Source: JAJDOD01 sp039024895 (GTDB lineage: Bacteria; Pseudomonadota; Alphaproteobacteria; Rhodobacterales; Rhodobacteraceae). Taken from it: DNA of 64,000 nucleotides. The position numbers and the translations under genes are program-made. Each line of letters starts with the position of its first letter. Position 1 is the first letter of the stretch. The stretch lies in the NCBI GenBank assembly GCA_039024895.1, contig JBCCPJ010000002.1, positions 62,001 through 126,000 on the forward strand, in the 5' to 3' direction. Positions 16,356-25,722 of this stretch are shown in pieces. The notes below the pieces were generated by a model that was given only the letters and a program-made list of their open reading frames with translations, ran no database searches and was not told the origin of the DNA.

Positions 16356-17238
16356 GCTTATCTGTCCGCTTGTGCTTGTCTTCAAACTCGAACCCGTATG
16401 CCGGCGCGAGCGGTGTTGGCGACAGCGCATAGGTCTGTAACCGCAGAAAGTCCATCATTGCTTTCGAATCCGAACGATAGGAAGCCAACACATCCGACGA
16501 GATAGGGTCGCCAATCACGAGATTGACGGGATCATCGGTGCGCCGCTTGAACTCTTTGATTAAAAGCGCGAGCCGCAAAGTGCTGTGCAAATGGCTGGCG
16601 ACTTGAAAGAGGCGTGAGTTACTACCTTCGAAGAAAACCGGAACCACTGTCGCGCCGCTCCTCGAAATCATTTTTGACGTAAAGGACCGCCACGCCGGGT
16701 CCATTGGGCGCGAGCGAAATGGCTTCACCGAGGTTGACACGGTCCCGCCTGGAAACACACCAATGGCGCCGCCGTTGTCCAGAAAGCTCAACGCTGTTTT
16801 GCGGGTCTCAACGTTTTGATGCACCGCATCCCGGTTTTCATCAAAGCTGATGGGCAAAAGGAAACGGTTCAACTCTTCCGCCTTGCGGAAAACGCTATTG
16901 GCGAGGATCCGGAACTCTCCGGCCCGGACAGTGCTCAGAATGTGCCCAAGGATCAGACCATCAAGTATACCGTAGGGGTGGTTCGCCACGACCACCAGCG
17001 GTCCGTCTTTCGGAATATTCGACAGGGCACCGCGCACGACGTTCAAGCTCAGACCGTATCGCGCCACCATGACCTGCCAGAAATCGGCACCTTGCGCGAC
17101 CTCGTCCTGATACCCTTCCGCGCGCTTGATGAGCTTTAACCGCCCGGTCGCGTTTTCGAGGGTTCGAATAACCGCACGTCCGCCCTTGGTCTGGGCAGAA
17201 AAGGAATACGAAATATCGCGTGCAACCTGCTTGTTCAT
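16336..17238 (-). CDS. Lysophospholipid acyltransferase-family protein
   Basis: 300 aa. The acyltransferase HX4D motif is NHPYGILD, followed by a VFPGGTVST stretch that fits the family's later EGTR-type block. This arrangement resembles the ACT14924-like/ornithine-lipid (OlsA-like) branch more than standard PlsC. Such enzymes transfer acyl chains to lysolipids at the inner membrane. There is no clear transmembrane helix. Which lipid it acts on cannot be read from the sequence; no olsB is adjacent. The end overlaps murI. Confidence 0.75.
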   Translation of the reverse strand: MNKQVARDISYSFSAQTKGGRAVIRTLENATGRLKLIKRAEGYQDEVAQGADFWQVMVARYGLSLNVVRGALSNIPKDGPLVVVANHPYGILDGLILGHILSTVRAGEFRILANSVFRKAEELNRFLLPISFDENRDAVHQNVETRKTALSFLDNGGAIGVFPGGTVSTSVKPFRSRPMDPAWRSFTSKMISRSGATVVPVFFEGSNSRLFQVASHLHSTLRLALLIKEFKRRTDDPVNLVIGDPISSDVLASYRSDSKAMMDFLRLQTYALSPTPLAPAYGFEFEDKHKRTDKHGGRDI

Positions 17239-17357
17239 CCAACCGCCTTTCCCGGTGTGACGTCGATGTAGAGCCTTCTACCTAGTTTTGCGATATTTCT
17301 TATCAGTATTTTGACATTCTGGTTACCAACGCGCCCGAGACAACACAGGGAAGCCTC

Positions 17358-20300
17358 TCACTCGGCGGCAACCGGTAAAGCATCTCCGTTGCGGAACGCG
17401 CTAAGCAACTCTTGTCGACGCTGGGCCGCACTCTTTGCATGCGCCGCCTTTACAGGGCCGAAGCCCCTGATTTGGAGCGGCAATTCAGCCAAAGCGTATG
17501 CCGCCTCAAGATTTTGATCGGGCGCGCTCAGAACCTCTTTCATGTCTTTTTCATATTGCCGGATGAGCCCACGCTCCATGCGTCGTTCGGCAGTGTACCC
17601 GAACGGATCGAGGGGTGAGCCGCGCAGACGCTTCATCCGCGCCAACCAGCGAAACTGCCAAGTTCTGTTTTCCCTGAATGGCCGTTTGGCGGGCCGCCCA
17701 TTGGGACCCTCTTTCGAAAGTAGCGGTGGCGCTAAATGATAGGTAAGCTTTAAGTCGCCCTCGAAGGCCTCTTCCGCCTTGCGACGGGTTTCCTGCAAAA
17801 GCCGCGCGACCTCGTATTCGTCCTTGTAGGCCAACAGCTTGTGGTAGCCTTTGGCAACCGCTTGTTTCAGCTTCGGGTTTTCACAACGGTCAACAAGCTT
17901 ACGATACCGCCGCGCCAATCCTTTACCTTGATAGCGCACCAGGTGATCTTCTCGAAAGGCAATCTGTTCATCTAGCGATTTCGGCAAATCGACGACTTCG
18001 GCCGCCGTCATCTTTGCGACATGCTCGGCATTGAGCACGGCCCATCGGCCAATCTCGAACGCCCGAAGATTCTCGTCCACCTTTGCCCCGTTCAAACCAA
18101 TCGCTTGGCGAATGGCGTCGCCAGCTACCGGGACTTGCCCCATTTGCCAAGCCGCACCGAACAGGATCATGTTCGAATAAATCGCATCACCCATCACCTT
18201 CGCTGCCAGGTCGGAGGCATCAAAACTCCGCAACCCGTCCTGCATCTTCCTCTCCAGTGTAAGCAACAGCCGCTCACCGGGAATGCTAAATTCAGTGTTT
18301 CGAGTGAACTCGCCCGTAATGATTTCATGGGTATTGACGACACCGCCTGTACGTCCGGTTGTCATCAACTCGGTCGTTTTTGCCCCGGCCGATACCACCA
18401 AATCGCCACCGATCAGGGTATCCGCTTCTCCGACCGCCACACGGATCGCCGTTATGTCTTCCGGACGTTTCCCAATCCGGCAATGGATGTGAACCGCGCC
18501 TCCTTTCTGCGCGAGGCCCGCCATTTCCATCATGCCAGCGCCTTTGCCATCGAGATGCGCGGCCATCGCCAGCACCGCGCCGATGGTGACAACGCCCGTG
18601 CCCCCGACGCCGGTGATAACGACGTTATGCGTTCCGTCGATTTCCGGCAGTTTCGGGTCCGGCAAATCGCCTGTATCGATCTCCACTGTCGCCGCCTTGC
18701 GGATTTTCGCCCCTTCGATAGTCACGAATGATGGGCAAAAACCGTCGATACAGGAGAAATCCTTGTTGCAGGACGACTGATCTATTGCACGTTTGCGCCC
18801 GAGCTGGGTTTCCACCGGCACGATGGAGACGCAATTCGACTGCACCCCGCAATCGCCGCAGCCTTCGCAAATATCCGTATTGATGAACACACGCCGGTCC
18901 GGGTCCGGGAACTGCCCCCGCTTCCGCCGACGTCTCTTCTCGGCCGCACAGGTCTGAATATAGAGAATGACCGACACGCCCTCTGACGCCGCCATCTCTC
19001 TTTGAACGCGCGGTAATTCGGAGCGGTCCTGCCACGTCACCTCTTTCGGAAAGACTAAGCGCTCAGGTTCTTCCTTCGGATCAAAAACGACGGCGATGTC
19101 TTTCACCCCGGCGGCAAGCAACTCTGCTGCAATCCGCTCAGGCGGCAATTCACCATCGTTGGACTGCCCACCCGTCATCGCGACCGCGTCGTTGTAGAGG
19201 ATTTTATAGGTGATGTTTACACCAGCCGCCAAAGCCGCGCGGATGGCCATGAGACCGGAGTGGTTATAGGTCCCGTCGCCAAGGTTCTGGAAGATATGGT
19301 TGCGCGTCGAAAAAGGCGCCTCGCCGATCCAATTCGCGCCTTCGCCCCCCATATGGGTAAAGCCACTGGTTTCCCGGTCCATCCACTGCACCATGAAGTG
19401 GCAGCCAATCCCTGCATAGGCGCGCTCACCTTCGGGCACTTTGGTTGACGAGTTATGGGGACAGCCGGAGCAGTAATACGGCAAACGCGCCGCGATGTCG
19501 GGGGCATTTTCAGCCGCCCTTGCCTGCTGAACTGTTGAGAGACCTGCGCGGATGCGATCCGTTCCCCGCCCTTCCTCAATGAGAATGCCGCCGATCTTCT
19601 CGGCGATCATGGCCGGGTCCAACGCGTATCGCGTTGGGAACAGCTCTTCCGAGTGCAACGTGCCCGCGCCGCCCTTGTACCAGCCATAGACCCGCCGCCC
19701 CCGCCGGTCGTCAAAGATCGCTTCTTTAATCTGCACTTCGATCAGCTTGCGCTTTTCCTCGACCACAACGATCAAATCGAGGTATTCCGCCCAATCGTGG
19801 AAACCCCTCATATCCAGTGGAAATGTCTGGCCAACCTTGTAGGTCGTGATCCCGAGCCGTTCGGCCTCTTCCTCGTCAATGCCGAGGAGCCCAAGCGCAT
19901 GGACGAGATCAAGCCAGTTCTTTCCTGCAGCAACAAAACCGATCTTAGCCCCCGGCTTCCCCCACACCCGTTTGTCGATCTTGTTGGCATGCGAAAACGC
20001 TTCAGCCGCGAAACGCTTGTGATCGATCATGCGCGCCTCTTGCGGGATCCAGTGATCGCCGAGCCGTATGTTGAGACCACCCTCTGGCGTTGGAAATTCT
20101 GGCTGGACAAAGGACATCCGATCCAGCCGACCATCGATAACGGAGGTAACCTCGACCGTATCCTTCATCAGTTTAAGACCGGTCCAAAGTCCGGAGAACC
20201 GAGACAGCGCAAATCCGTAGAGGCCGTAATCGAGGATTTCTTGAACGCCGGCGGGTGACAGAACTGGCATATAGGCATCGACAAGCGCCCAGTCTGACTG

Positions 20301-20771
20301 ATGGCAAACCGTCGAGCTTTCGCCCGTATGGTCATCCCCCATAGCCATCAAGACACCGCCCTTGGGGGATGTGCCCGCCATATTCCCGTGTTTCATCGGA
20401 TCGCCGGACCGATCAACACCGGGACCTTTGCCATACCAAAGGGCAAACACGCCGTCCTGCTTCCCCTCGCCCCTTAGTTCGGCTTGTTGTGTCCCCCATA
20501 CCGCGGTGGCTGCCAGGTCTTCGTTGAGCCCCGGTTGGAAAATAACTCCTTCGGCGCTCAATTCCTTGGCAGCGCGCGCCATTTGCTGGTCAACGGCCCC
20601 AAGCGGCGACCCCCTGTAACCCGTCACATAACCTGCTGTTTTGAGTCCCGCAGCACGATCGCGCGCCGCCTGCATCATCATCAATCGCACAAGGGCTTGG
20701 GTGCCATTCAACAGGACCGTGTCCTTGGCGAGATCGAACTTGTCATGCAGCGTTACGTCGCGATGGGTCAT
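17358..20771 (-). CDS. Indolepyruvate ferredoxin oxidoreductase, fused alpha-beta form
   Basis: 1137-aa single chain that joins the IorA-like TPP-binding part, a ferredoxin-like cluster segment and the IorB-like gamma domain. It oxidatively decarboxylates aryl pyruvates to aryl-acetyl-CoA. The iron-sulphur ligands are in DICEGCGDCGVQSNC and the second cysteine group CNKDFSCIDGFCP; GGTGVVTIGAVLA is the start of the gamma domain. ATG 20771 is preceded by AGGAG at good spacing, so it is chosen over GTG 20792. A perfect palindrome lies 32-56 bp upstream of the start. It is divergent from a LysR gene, the likely regulator. Confidence 0.92.
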   Translation of the reverse strand: MTHRDVTLHDKFDLAKDTVLLNGTQALVRLMMMQAARDRAAGLKTAGYVTGYRGSPLGAVDQQMARAAKELSAEGVIFQPGLNEDLAATAVWGTQQAELRGEGKQDGVFALWYGKGPGVDRSGDPMKHGNMAGTSPKGGVLMAMGDDHTGESSTVCHQSDWALVDAYMPVLSPAGVQEILDYGLYGFALSRFSGLWTGLKLMKDTVEVTSVIDGRLDRMSFVQPEFPTPEGGLNIRLGDHWIPQEARMIDHKRFAAEAFSHANKIDKRVWGKPGAKIGFVAAGKNWLDLVHALGLLGIDEEEAERLGITTYKVGQTFPLDMRGFHDWAEYLDLIVVVEEKRKLIEVQIKEAIFDDRRGRRVYGWYKGGAGTLHSEELFPTRYALDPAMIAEKIGGILIEEGRGTDRIRAGLSTVQQARAAENAPDIAARLPYYCSGCPHNSSTKVPEGERAYAGIGCHFMVQWMDRETSGFTHMGGEGANWIGEAPFSTRNHIFQNLGDGTYNHSGLMAIRAALAAGVNITYKILYNDAVAMTGGQSNDGELPPERIAAELLAAGVKDIAVVFDPKEEPERLVFPKEVTWQDRSELPRVQREMAASEGVSVILYIQTCAAEKRRRRKRGQFPDPDRRVFINTDICEGCGDCGVQSNCVSIVPVETQLGRKRAIDQSSCNKDFSCIDGFCPSFVTIEGAKIRKAATVEIDTGDLPDPKLPEIDGTHNVVITGVGGTGVVTIGAVLAMAAHLDGKGAGMMEMAGLAQKGGAVHIHCRIGKRPEDITAIRVAVGEADTLIGGDLVVSAGAKTTELMTTGRTGGVVNTHEIITGEFTRNTEFSIPGERLLLTLERKMQDGLRSFDASDLAAKVMGDAIYSNMILFGAAWQMGQVPVAGDAIRQAIGLNGAKVDENLRAFEIGRWAVLNAEHVAKMTAAEVVDLPKSLDEQIAFREDHLVRYQGKGLARRYRKLVDRCENPKLKQAVAKGYHKLLAYKDEYEVARLLQETRRKAEEAFEGDLKLTYHLAPPLLSKEGPNGRPAKRPFRENRTWQFRWLARMKRLRGSPLDPFGYTAERRMERGLIRQYEKDMKEVLSAPDQNLEAAYALAELPLQIRGFGPVKAAHAKSAAQRRQELLSAFRNGDALPVAAE

Positions 20772-20802
20772 ACCGGCTCCTGCTTCGTCCACTTGTCACT
20801 AA

Positions 20803-20827
20803 TGTAGGTCATATTTGCTGACCTACA
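20803..20827. promoter_or_regulatory. Perfect 9+9 bp palindrome, probable operator between ior and the LysR gene
   Basis: TGTAGGTCA (20803-20811) and its exact reverse complement TGACCTACA (20819-20827) are separated by 7 bp. The inner TCA...TGA gives a T-N11-A LysR-type core at 20809-20821. It lies 32 bp upstream of the ior start and 98 bp upstream of the LysR start, where a shared operator would be expected. The binding protein is inferred. Confidence 0.65.
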
Positions 20828-20924
20828 AAATGAAAAACGCAGTGCTTCCCCGTTTGCATTCAAATTTGTTACGCGCGACAAACCATGAAAAAAGATAACG
20901 CTAACGGCGAAGGAAGTGTTCACG

Positions 20925-21830
20925 ATGGATTGGGACAAGCTCAGAATATTTCACGCCGTTGCTGATGCAGGGAGCCTTACCCATGCGGGGGATGTGCTCC
21001 ATTTGAGCCAATCCGCCGTTTCGCGGCAGATCAGAGCGCTCGAAGACAGTCTAAATACCACGCTTTTTCACCGCCACGCCCGGGGACTGATTCTCACGGA
21101 ACAGGGCGAATTGCTCTTCGATGCAACGTCCGCCATGACGCGGCGTCTGGATACGGCGGAGGCGCGCATTCGCGACAGCGAAGAAGAAGTATTCGGCGAA
21201 CTCCGCGTCACCACGACGACCGGTTTCGGCTCGCTTTGGTTGGCGCCTCGATTGCCCGCGCTCTATGAGAAGTACCCGGAACTAAAAATCGATCTGATGC
21301 TCGAAGAGCGTGTGCTCGACCTGCCCATGCGCGAAGCGGATGTTGCCATTCGCATGAAGGAACCGAGCCAGGCTGATCTGATCCGCCGCAAGCTGATGAG
21401 CGTTCGGATGCGCCTTTATGCCGTCCAGGAGTACCTCGATAAGCATGGCATGCCGGAGACCTTGGAGGAAATCGGCGCGCACCGCCTGATTTGCCAGAAT
21501 GTGACCACCACGCAAGTAAGTGCCGGTGCGCAACTGGTGCGCGAGCTTCAAACCCACGACATCAAATCAATGCTGACCGTGAACAACTACTTTGGTGTGT
21601 TGCAATCCGTCAAAGCCGGGCTTGGGATCGGTGTGCTGCCGGACTATGTGATCGAAGATTTTCCGGAGGTCTTGCGTGTCCTGCCGGACATCGAATCGAA
21701 CGAAGTCCCTGTTTTTCTTGCCTTTCCGGAAGAGTTGCGCCAATCCCGCCGGATCGCCGCCTTCCGTGACTTCGTTACCGAAGAGATCATTGCCCATCGA
21801 AAGCGCATGAAAGCCGGGCAAGGCGCTTAA
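20925..21830 (+). CDS. LysR-family transcriptional regulator
   Basis: 301 aa: N-terminal winged helix-turn-helix (about residues 3-62, with SLTHAGDVLHLSQSAVSRQI) and a periplasmic-binding-protein-like effector domain from about residue 88. AAGGAAG about 8 bases before ATG 20925 supports that start over the GTG at 20916. It is divergent from the indolepyruvate oxidoreductase gene, with a T-N11-A palindrome between them, so control of that gene and itself is likely. The effector is unknown; an aromatic keto acid is only a guess. Confidence 0.9.
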   Translation: MDWDKLRIFHAVADAGSLTHAGDVLHLSQSAVSRQIRALEDSLNTTLFHRHARGLILTEQGELLFDATSAMTRRLDTAEARIRDSEEEVFGELRVTTTTGFGSLWLAPRLPALYEKYPELKIDLMLEERVLDLPMREADVAIRMKEPSQADLIRRKLMSVRMRLYAVQEYLDKHGMPETLEEIGAHRLICQNVTTTQVSAGAQLVRELQTHDIKSMLTVNNYFGVLQSVKAGLGIGVLPDYVIEDFPEVLRVLPDIESNEVPVFLAFPEELRQSRRIAAFRDFVTEEIIAHRKRMKAGQGA

Positions 21831-21962
21831 GAGTTATGCAATAAACGCATATCAGATCTGCGATATTAAGTAGTATAACTGGGTTGTTTTTCCTGCTCGC
21901 CCTTTTATCTGAAATTGTGAACCCGGCAGCATAGCTGTCGCATTCAACCTCCCTGTTGGACT

Positions 21963-21990
21963 GGCCGGGCTTAGCGCCCGGCCTTTTTTT
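21963..21990 (+). terminator. Strong rho-independent terminator
   Basis: GGCCGGGC (21963-21970) pairs perfectly with GCCCGGCC (21976-21983) across a 5-nt loop, followed by seven T. It is 133 bp past the LysR stop and 99 bp before the methyltransferase gene, so it ends either the LysR transcript or a short RNA made from the 21831-21962 stretch. Confidence 0.9.
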
Positions 21991-22089
21991 GTCCCGGTTG
22001 AAGAAATCTAAACAAAATCATGAGCAAATTCGATTTGAATGGCGCGCATCCGCATGTCATGCCCGGCACAACTTTCCTGAGAGACCGCT

Positions 22090-23100
22090 ATGACCGACGC
22101 GCTGACCCGATATTTTGAGGCCCATGAGTGGATCCTGGCGGATGGGGCAACCGGAACAAACCTATTCAACATGGGGTTGCAGTCGGGCGACGCACCGGAA
22201 TTTTGGAATGTCGATGCACCGGACAAGATACATGCGCTCTACAAAGGTGCGGTCGATGCGGGCAGCGATCTTTTTCTGACCAACACCTTTGGCGGCAACG
22301 CCTCTCGCCTCAAGCTGCATAGTGGCGAAACCCGCGTTCACGAGTTGAACAAAGCGGGCGCGGAAATTGGCCGCGCCGTTGCCGATGCCGCTGGTCGCCC
22401 TGTCATCGTCGCCGGTTCCATGGGCCCCACGGGGGAGATAATGGAACCGCTTGGGACGCTGACCTTCGACACGGCGGTTGAGATGTTTCATGAGCAGGCC
22501 GAGGGTCTGAAAGCCGGCGGTGCCGATGTCCTCTGGGTTGAGACGATCAGCGCACCGGAAGAATTCAAAGCCGCCGCCCGCGCGGCCGAGCTCGCAGACA
22601 TGCCGTGGTGCGGGACTATGAGTTTTGACACCGCAGGCCGTACCATGATGGGCCTGACAAGCGCCGGTCTCGTAGAACTCGTGGGGAAACTCACCCATAA
22701 ACCGGTCGCCTACGGTGCAAATTGCGGTGTTGGCGCTTCCGATCTGTTGCGAACGGTGCTCGGGTTTTCTGCCCAGGGGCCCGACCGCCCGCTGATCGCG
22801 AAGGGCAACGCTGGTATTCCAAAATACGTGGAAGGCCATATTCACTATGACGGCACACCAGACCTGATGGCGGACTATGCGCGGCTCGCGCGGGACTGTG
22901 GTGCACGTATCATCGGTGGTTGCTGCGGGACCACACCCGAACATCTCGAGAAGATGCGCGACGCGCTGGAAACCCATACGCCGCTTTCCGCGCCGACATT
23001 GGAAGCGATTGCCGAAAAGCTCGGTGGCTTCTCATCCGCATCGGACGGGACCGAAGGTGTGGAAGAACCGCGCCGGACCCGCCGACGCCGTCGCGCTTAA
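22090..23100 (+). CDS. Homocysteine/betaine-type S-methyltransferase (part of a split methionine synthase)
   Basis: 336 aa, a Zn-dependent TIM-barrel methyltransferase of the BHMT/MetH N-domain family. The zinc ligands are Cys212 in GANCGVG and Cys278-Cys279 in GGCCGTTP. The ADGATGTNL start is typical. It makes methionine from homocysteine; the methyl donor may be betaine or, as known for relatives in the Roseobacter group, a separate corrinoid protein. A candidate corrinoid partner is encoded at 39695-40399. The C-terminal 40 residues are a variable tail ending in an arginine-rich string. Convergent with recN. Confidence 0.85.
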   Translation: MTDALTRYFEAHEWILADGATGTNLFNMGLQSGDAPEFWNVDAPDKIHALYKGAVDAGSDLFLTNTFGGNASRLKLHSGETRVHELNKAGAEIGRAVADAAGRPVIVAGSMGPTGEIMEPLGTLTFDTAVEMFHEQAEGLKAGGADVLWVETISAPEEFKAAARAAELADMPWCGTMSFDTAGRTMMGLTSAGLVELVGKLTHKPVAYGANCGVGASDLLRTVLGFSAQGPDRPLIAKGNAGIPKYVEGHIHYDGTPDLMADYARLARDCGARIIGGCCGTTPEHLEKMRDALETHTPLSAPTLEAIAEKLGGFSSASDGTEGVEEPRRTRRRRRA

Positions 23101-23132
23101 TTCGCGATTGCGCGATAAGGCTCCGCAAAAGC

Positions 23133-24782
23133 CTAGGCCGCTAGCAAAGCCCGAGCCGCCGCGCGCGCTTCCTCGGTTATGCGATCGCCCGCCAACATCC
23201 GCGCCAACTCGTCGATCCGCTCGCCTTCCGACAGCGCTGCGACATCGCTGAGCGTCTTGTCGTCCACGACCCGTTTCGCCACCCGCCAATGGTGGCCGCC
23301 GCGCGCCGCAACCTGCGGGCTATGGGTAACAACAATCACTTGGGCGTCTGACGAAAGCGCTTCGAGCCGACGGCCTACCGCATCGGCCGTCGCACCGCCG
23401 ACACCTCGATCGATCTCGTCAAAGATCATCGTGAGACCGGACGCTTCTGACGTGAGCGCCACTTTCAAGGCGAGGAGGAAACGGCTCAACTCGCCGCCCG
23501 AAGCAATCTTGTTCAATGGACCGGAAGGCGCGCCGGGATTGGTCGCAACGGTGAAAGCCACCTGATCGCGTCCTTCGGGACCCGGTTCGCCTTCAACGAT
23601 CTCGGTCGCAAAAACCGCGCGTTCAAGTTTAAGGGGCGCAAGCTCCTTGACCATGGACGCATCCAGCGCCTCGGCAGACGCCGCGCGCGATTGGCCCAGA
23701 GCATCTGCCGCCGCATCGTAACGCCCGGCCGCCTCTCCCACTGCCTTGCGACACGCCGAAACGCTCTCCGCACTGCCATCAAGATTGCGCAGCCGCTCAG
23801 CAAGAACCGCGCCCATCTGTGCCAAACCATCGGGCGTGACGTCGTGCTTTCTCGCCAAGGCCCGAAGGGCGAAGAGACGCTCCTCCACCCGCTCCAGTTC
23901 CGCTGGATCAAAGCTCAGTTTTTCAAGCACCTGGGCGACGCCGTCCTCTGCCTCGCCCAATTCCAGAAGCGCTCTATCGAGGGCCGCGACGGCCTCGGAT
24001 AACCCATCGCCCAAACCGTCGGATGCCGTGTCGAGCCACCGCATCGCATCGCGCATCATCCCTTCCGCGCCACCTGAGCCCAAGGCCGATCGCGCCCGTG
24101 CCACATCCTCTCGCACCCGCTCGCCCGCCTGCATCATGCGGCGCTGCGCATCGAGCGCAGCATCCTCTCCGGGTTCCGGCTGCAAAGTCTCGAACTCCTG
24201 CACGGCATGGCGGAGAAAATCCTCTTCCTCAGTCAGGGCGGCCACTTCCGCTTCGGCCTCAGCCAGTTCCGAGCGCGCCCCTTGCCAATCCCGCCAGGCG
24301 GCACGGCAGCGCGCCAGAAGTTCGTCGTGATCGCCGAACGCATCCAATAGCTGACGGTGCCCGCGCGCATTCAGGAGACCGCGATCATCATGCTGCCCAT
24401 GCAGTTCGACAAGGCAATCGGACAATCGCCGCAACACCTCACCGGAAACGCGGCGATCATTCACCCAGGCGGTTTTGCGGCCGTCGCGCGCATTCACGCG
24501 GCGCAGGATCAGCGCGTCATCCTGCGGGATACCGCTTTCGTCGAGTATCTCATAGGCAGGGTGTCCGGCGGCGAGGGCAAACTCGGCGGTAACCTCGCCT
24601 TGTTCGGCACCTTCGCGCACGAGTTCCGCACGGCCACGCCAACCCAGCACAAAGCCGAGCGCATCGAGCAGAATGGACTTTCCCGCACCGGTCTCTCCGG
24701 TCAGCACATTCAAACCGGGCTGAAACTCAAGCGTCAGCCGGTCGATGATAAGCATGTCCCGGATGTCGAGACTCCGTAGCAT
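23133..24782 (-). CDS. recN: DNA repair protein RecN
   Basis: SMC-like ATPase that acts in double-strand break repair. 549 aa: Walker A GETGAGKS (residues 29-36), a long coiled-coil middle region rich in Ala/Glu/Arg (about 150-350), an ABC signature in ASGGELSRF, and Walker B LTMIFDEIDRGVGG near the end. ATG 24782 is 6 bp past the bamD stop, so it is probably transcribed with bamD. I saw no SOS box immediately upstream of it. Confidence 0.96.
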   Translation of the reverse strand: MLRSLDIRDMLIIDRLTLEFQPGLNVLTGETGAGKSILLDALGFVLGWRGRAELVREGAEQGEVTAEFALAAGHPAYEILDESGIPQDDALILRRVNARDGRKTAWVNDRRVSGEVLRRLSDCLVELHGQHDDRGLLNARGHRQLLDAFGDHDELLARCRAAWRDWQGARSELAEAEAEVAALTEEEDFLRHAVQEFETLQPEPGEDAALDAQRRMMQAGERVREDVARARSALGSGGAEGMMRDAMRWLDTASDGLGDGLSEAVAALDRALLELGEAEDGVAQVLEKLSFDPAELERVEERLFALRALARKHDVTPDGLAQMGAVLAERLRNLDGSAESVSACRKAVGEAAGRYDAAADALGQSRAASAEALDASMVKELAPLKLERAVFATEIVEGEPGPEGRDQVAFTVATNPGAPSGPLNKIASGGELSRFLLALKVALTSEASGLTMIFDEIDRGVGGATADAVGRRLEALSSDAQVIVVTHSPQVAARGGHHWRVAKRVVDDKTLSDVAALSEGERIDELARMLAGDRITEEARAAARALLAA

Positions 24783-24788
24783 GGTCGG

Positions 24789-25628
24789 TCAGAGCCACTC
24801 GCCGCGCACGGTCTGACGATAGACACGCCGCAGCCAATTATCGCCCGCCGGTTCCGTGCGCAGCCCCCGCCCTGTCAAAAGGACAAAGCTGTCCTGGTAC
24901 CAATCGGTCGATTGAAAATTAAAGCCGAGGATAGCACCTGCCGTCTGGGCTTCGTCTGTAAGGCCCAAGGAAAGATATGCCTCGACCAAGCGATGGAGCG
25001 CTTCGGGTGTTTGTGTGGTTGACTGGAAATCCTCCACCACAACGCGAAACCGGTTGATCGCAGCGATGTAATGTCCGCGCTTCAGATAGTAGCGCCCCAC
25101 TTCCATCTCTTTCCCGGCAAGATGATCGAAGGCCAGATCGAATTTCAGGATGGCCGACCGCGCGTAATCGCTGTCCGGATATTCTTCAATCACAGCGCGC
25201 AAGGCTTGGAGCGCCTCGAAGGTCAGCCCCTGATCTCTGCCCACGTCATCGATTTGATCGTAATAGGACAAGGCGAGGAGATATTGCGCCCAAGCGGCGT
25301 CTTCGTCCGCAGGAAAAGTCGTCAGATACCGTGACGCCGCGCCGCGCGCCGCCTCGTAATCGCGATCCCGATGATAGGAAAATGCCTGCATGACCAGGGC
25401 ACGCTTGGCCCATTCGGAATAGGGGTAGAGCCGTTCCACTTCCCCGAAAAGCCGCGCGGCATCATCTGGCGCACCCACTTCGAGTTCCAGTTCAGCACGT
25501 TTATACAACTCTTCCGCAGAGAAATTCTCAAGCGGCACGGCCTCTTCGCCGCCGCCGCATGCCGAAAGCAGCCCAAGCGCCGTAACCATCGCGAATACTC
25601 GCGCTATTCTAAACTTCGGCAACCTCAT
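24789..25628 (-). CDS. bamD: Outer-membrane assembly lipoprotein BamD
   Basis: TPR lipoprotein of the BAM complex that inserts beta-barrel proteins into the outer membrane. 279 aa from ATG 25628: signal sequence ending in the lipobox LLSAC (Cys about residue 24), then tetratricopeptide repeats such as LYKRAELELEVGAPDDAARLF and later PDSDYARSA. I reject the upstream in-frame start because it adds 15 residues before the signal peptide. Same strand as recN and lpxC; the lpxC-bamD-recN order is usual in this family. Confidence 0.93.
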   Translation of the reverse strand: MRLPKFRIARVFAMVTALGLLSACGGGEEAVPLENFSAEELYKRAELELEVGAPDDAARLFGEVERLYPYSEWAKRALVMQAFSYHRDRDYEAARGAASRYLTTFPADEDAAWAQYLLALSYYDQIDDVGRDQGLTFEALQALRAVIEEYPDSDYARSAILKFDLAFDHLAGKEMEVGRYYLKRGHYIAAINRFRVVVEDFQSTTQTPEALHRLVEAYLSLGLTDEAQTAGAILGFNFQSTDWYQDSFVLLTGRGLRTEPAGDNWLRRVYRQTVRGEWL

Positions 25629-25722
25629 GCGCCTTCCGCCCCTCACCACCGGTACCGCCCCGGGTGGTAGCATATAAGCTCCGATAGCAAAACGAAATTT
25701 GATTTAGCCGCTGCTCTGGCGC

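Noticed and set aside
21831..22089. Cobalamin or SAM riboswitch before the homocysteine methyltransferase
   Set aside because: No B12-box or SAM aptamer pattern; only the terminator is clear.
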